A stretch of 64,000 bases of DNA, from contig NZ_LZJZ01000122.1 of NCBI RefSeq assembly GCF_001667585.1, positions 1 to 64,000 of the forward strand, in the 5' to 3' direction. The notes under the pieces were generated by a model that was given only the letters and a program-made list of their open reading frames with translations, was not told the DNA's origin and did no database searches. The stretch comes from Mycobacterium sp. E2733. Its GTDB lineage: Bacteria; Actinomycetota; Actinomycetes; Mycobacteriales; Mycobacteriaceae. Shown in pieces: positions 62,388 through 64,000 of the stretch. Each line of letters starts with the position of its first letter. Position 1 is the stretch's first letter. Made by a program: the position numbers and the translations under genes.

Positions 62388-63419
62388 ATGACCGAGCGGA
62401 AGCGCAAGAGCAGCCTCCGCCCGGTGCGCGAGGTCAGCGCCCCTCGGCTGGAATTCCGCACCATCCACGGCTACCAGCGGGCGTATCGGATCGCCGGTGA
62501 CGGGCCGGCTATCCTGCTGGTCCACGGCATCGGTGACAACTCCACCACGTGGAATACCGTGCAGGCCAAGCTCGCTCAGCGGTTCACGGTCATCGCCCCG
62601 GACCTGTTGGGCCACGGGCGATCCGACAAGCCGCGCGCCGACTACTCGGTCGCCGCCTACGCCAACGGGATGCGCGACCTGCTCAGCGTGCTCGACATCG
62701 AGCGGGTGACGGTGGTCGGTCATTCGCTGGGCGGCGGGGTGGCCATGCAATTCGCCTACCAGTTCCCGCATTTGGTCGACCGGCTGATCCTGGTCGCGGC
62801 CGGGGGCGTCACCAAGGACGTCAACGTCGCCTTCCGGCTGGCATCCTTGCCGATGGGCAGCGAGGCCCTGGCGTTGCTGCGGCTGCCCCTGGTGCTGCCG
62901 GCGGTGCAGCTGGCCGGACGGATCGCGGGCCTGGCGATCGGATCGACCGGCCTGGGCCGCGACCTGCCCAACGTGCTGCGGATCCTCGACGACCTGCCGG
63001 AGCCGACGGCGTCGGCGGCATTCAGCCGCACCCTGCGGGCGGTGGTGGACTGGCGCGGGCAGATCGTCACCATGCTCGACCGGTGCTATTTGACCGAAGC
63101 CATCCCGGTGCAGATCGTCTGGGGCACCAAGGATGTGGTCGTGCCCGTTCGTCATGCATGGATGGCGCACGCCGCGATGCCCGGCTCCCGCCTGGAAATC
63201 TTCCAGGGCTCCGGCCACTTCCCCTTCCACGACGACCCGGCCCGCTTCATCGACGTGGTCGAACGCTTCGTCGACACCACCGCGCCCGCCGAACACGACC
63301 AGGCCGCCCTGCGCGAGTTGCTCCGCAGCGGCGGCGGCGAGAAGGCCGTCACCGGCCCCGCCCCCACCCGCGTCGCCGTGCTGAACGCCATGGGGTCCGA
63401 CGAACGCAGCGCTACCTGA
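62388..63419 (+). CDS. Alpha/beta hydrolase, Rv2715-like
   Basis: This 343-residue soluble hydrolase has the oxyanion motif LLVHGIGDNSTTW, the nucleophile elbow VVGHSLGGGVA (GxSxG), the acid in WGTKDVVVP and the His in GSGHFPFHDD. It probably acts as an esterase, lipase or C-C hydrolase. ATG 62388 has AAGGTGG; an upstream frame is shadow of the Rv2714 end. It is followed 36 bp later by the PhzF-like gene. Confidence 0.92.
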   Translation: MTERKRKSSLRPVREVSAPRLEFRTIHGYQRAYRIAGDGPAILLVHGIGDNSTTWNTVQAKLAQRFTVIAPDLLGHGRSDKPRADYSVAAYANGMRDLLSVLDIERVTVVGHSLGGGVAMQFAYQFPHLVDRLILVAAGGVTKDVNVAFRLASLPMGSEALALLRLPLVLPAVQLAGRIAGLAIGSTGLGRDLPNVLRILDDLPEPTASAAFSRTLRAVVDWRGQIVTMLDRCYLTEAIPVQIVWGTKDVVVPVRHAWMAHAAMPGSRLEIFQGSGHFPFHDDPARFIDVVERFVDTTAPAEHDQAALRELLRSGGGEKAVTGPAPTRVAVLNAMGSDERSAT

Positions 63420-63455
63420 ACCCCGCGGCCGCGTCCGGGGCCGTAAAGTCGGGCC

Positions 63456-64000
63456 ATGGGTATCGACGTCACCGTGCTGCGGGTGTTCACCGATTCGGCG
63501 GGGAATTTCGGCAATCCGCTCGGCGTCGTGGACGCCGCCCAGGTCGAGCCCGCCGACCGGCAACGGCTGGCAACTCAATTGGGCTACAGCGAAACGGTTT
63601 TCGTCGATATCCCCGCCGCCGGGTCGACCACCGCGCACGCCACCATCTACACCCCACTGATCCAGATTGCGTTCGCCGGGCACCCCACCGTCGGGGCCTC
63701 GTGGTGGCTGCGGGAGAACGGTAGGCCGATCAACACGCTGCAGGTGTCGGCCGGCCTCGTGCAGGTGAGCTACGTCGCCGACCTCACCGGCATCAGCGCA
63801 CGCTCGGAGTGGGCGCCCGAGGTCGCTCTCCACGAATTCGATTCGGCCGAAACGCTTCTGGCCGCCGACCCGGGGGATTTTTCCGACGACACGGCGCACT
63901 ACCTGTGGTCGTGGACCGACCGGGCCGCAGGATCGGTACGCGCCCGCATGTTCGCCGCCAACCTCGGTGTGCCGGAAGACGAGGCGACCGGCTCCGCAGC
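63456..64000 (+). CDS. PhzF family isomerase, Rv2716-like, cut by window end
   Basis: The first 181 codons of a PhzF/diaminopimelate-epimerase-fold protein are present. The start MGIDVTVLRVF leads to GNPLGVV and the catalytic Glu in YSETVFV (about residue 46). FAGHPTVGASWWL and the late EDEATGSA motif are family signatures. The gene continues past 64000. PhzF relatives isomerise or hydrolyse small amphipathic substrates; that of Rv2716 is unknown. Confidence 0.9.
   Translation, partial: MGIDVTVLRVFTDSAGNFGNPLGVVDAAQVEPADRQRLATQLGYSETVFVDIPAAGSTTAHATIYTPLIQIAFAGHPTVGASWWLRENGRPINTLQVSAGLVQVSYVADLTGISARSEWAPEVALHEFDSAETLLAADPGDFSDDTAHYLWSWTDRAAGSVRARMFAANLGVPEDEATGSA

Overview
This window comes from a slow-growing, non-tuberculous mycobacterium, probably near the M. 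avium complex. The species is an inference from gene content and high GC. From about 22.0 kb to the end, gene order follows the M. tuberculosis Rv2667-Rv2716 block almost gene for gene: clpC2, Rv2668-2670c, ribD, Rv2672, aftC, msrB, the hemE-hemY-chdC operon, echA15, rnd, dxs1, Rv2689c/2690c, ceoB/ceoC, dut, cei, suhB, ppgK, sigA, sigB, ideR, sthA, Rv2714, Rv2715 and a truncated Rv2716. As I recall the M. tuberculosis order, two genes here are extra: a CPA1-type K+/Na+:H+ antiporter between dxs and the Rv2689c homologue, and a trypsin-like lipoprotein protease between sthA and the Rv2714 homologue.

The first 22 kb is accessory DNA. In order it holds: an orphan receptor Ser/Thr kinase; a cytochrome P450 and an SDR; a run of small exported proteins, one with four tandem 24-residue DCGPGNWW repeats; an EspC-like/WXG-like/small-membrane-protein trio resembling type VII secretion substrates; a catabolic operon (SDR, acetoacetate-decarboxylase-like protein, two tandem amidohydrolase-2 enzymes) read away from its own IclR regulator; a poly-aspartate protein; an SH3b plus NlpC/CHAP-like wall hydrolase; a CDF cation exporter; and an AGCS Na+:alanine symporter among three DUF732 paralogues. 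Gene remnants also occur: a broken copy of the 8.6 kb secreted protein at 2.3 kb, a CtaG C-terminus at 18.6 kb and a DUF559 endonuclease tail at 29.1 kb.

The conserved part groups essential cell physiology. Haem is made by the coproporphyrin branch (hemE, hemY, chdC). Envelope functions are AftC, Cei and the first isoprenoid step, Dxs. K+ homeostasis genes are CeoB/CeoC opposite a permease that resembles KimA K+ importers. Nucleotide pool and redox genes are dut, msrB and sthA. Regulators are SigA, SigB and IdeR.

Several regulatory signals can be read directly. Two GTCAAC-N5-GTTGAC operators overlap a leaderless clpC2 promoter. A perfect 15-bp palindrome lies at the iclR start. A full CRP-type site lies upstream of cei. 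A SigE/SigH-type promoter precedes sigB, which is followed by a strong hairpin terminator. A dispersed hairpin element with compensatory stem changes sits at two convergent gene ends. No tRNA, rRNA, CRISPR array or intact insertion sequence was seen.
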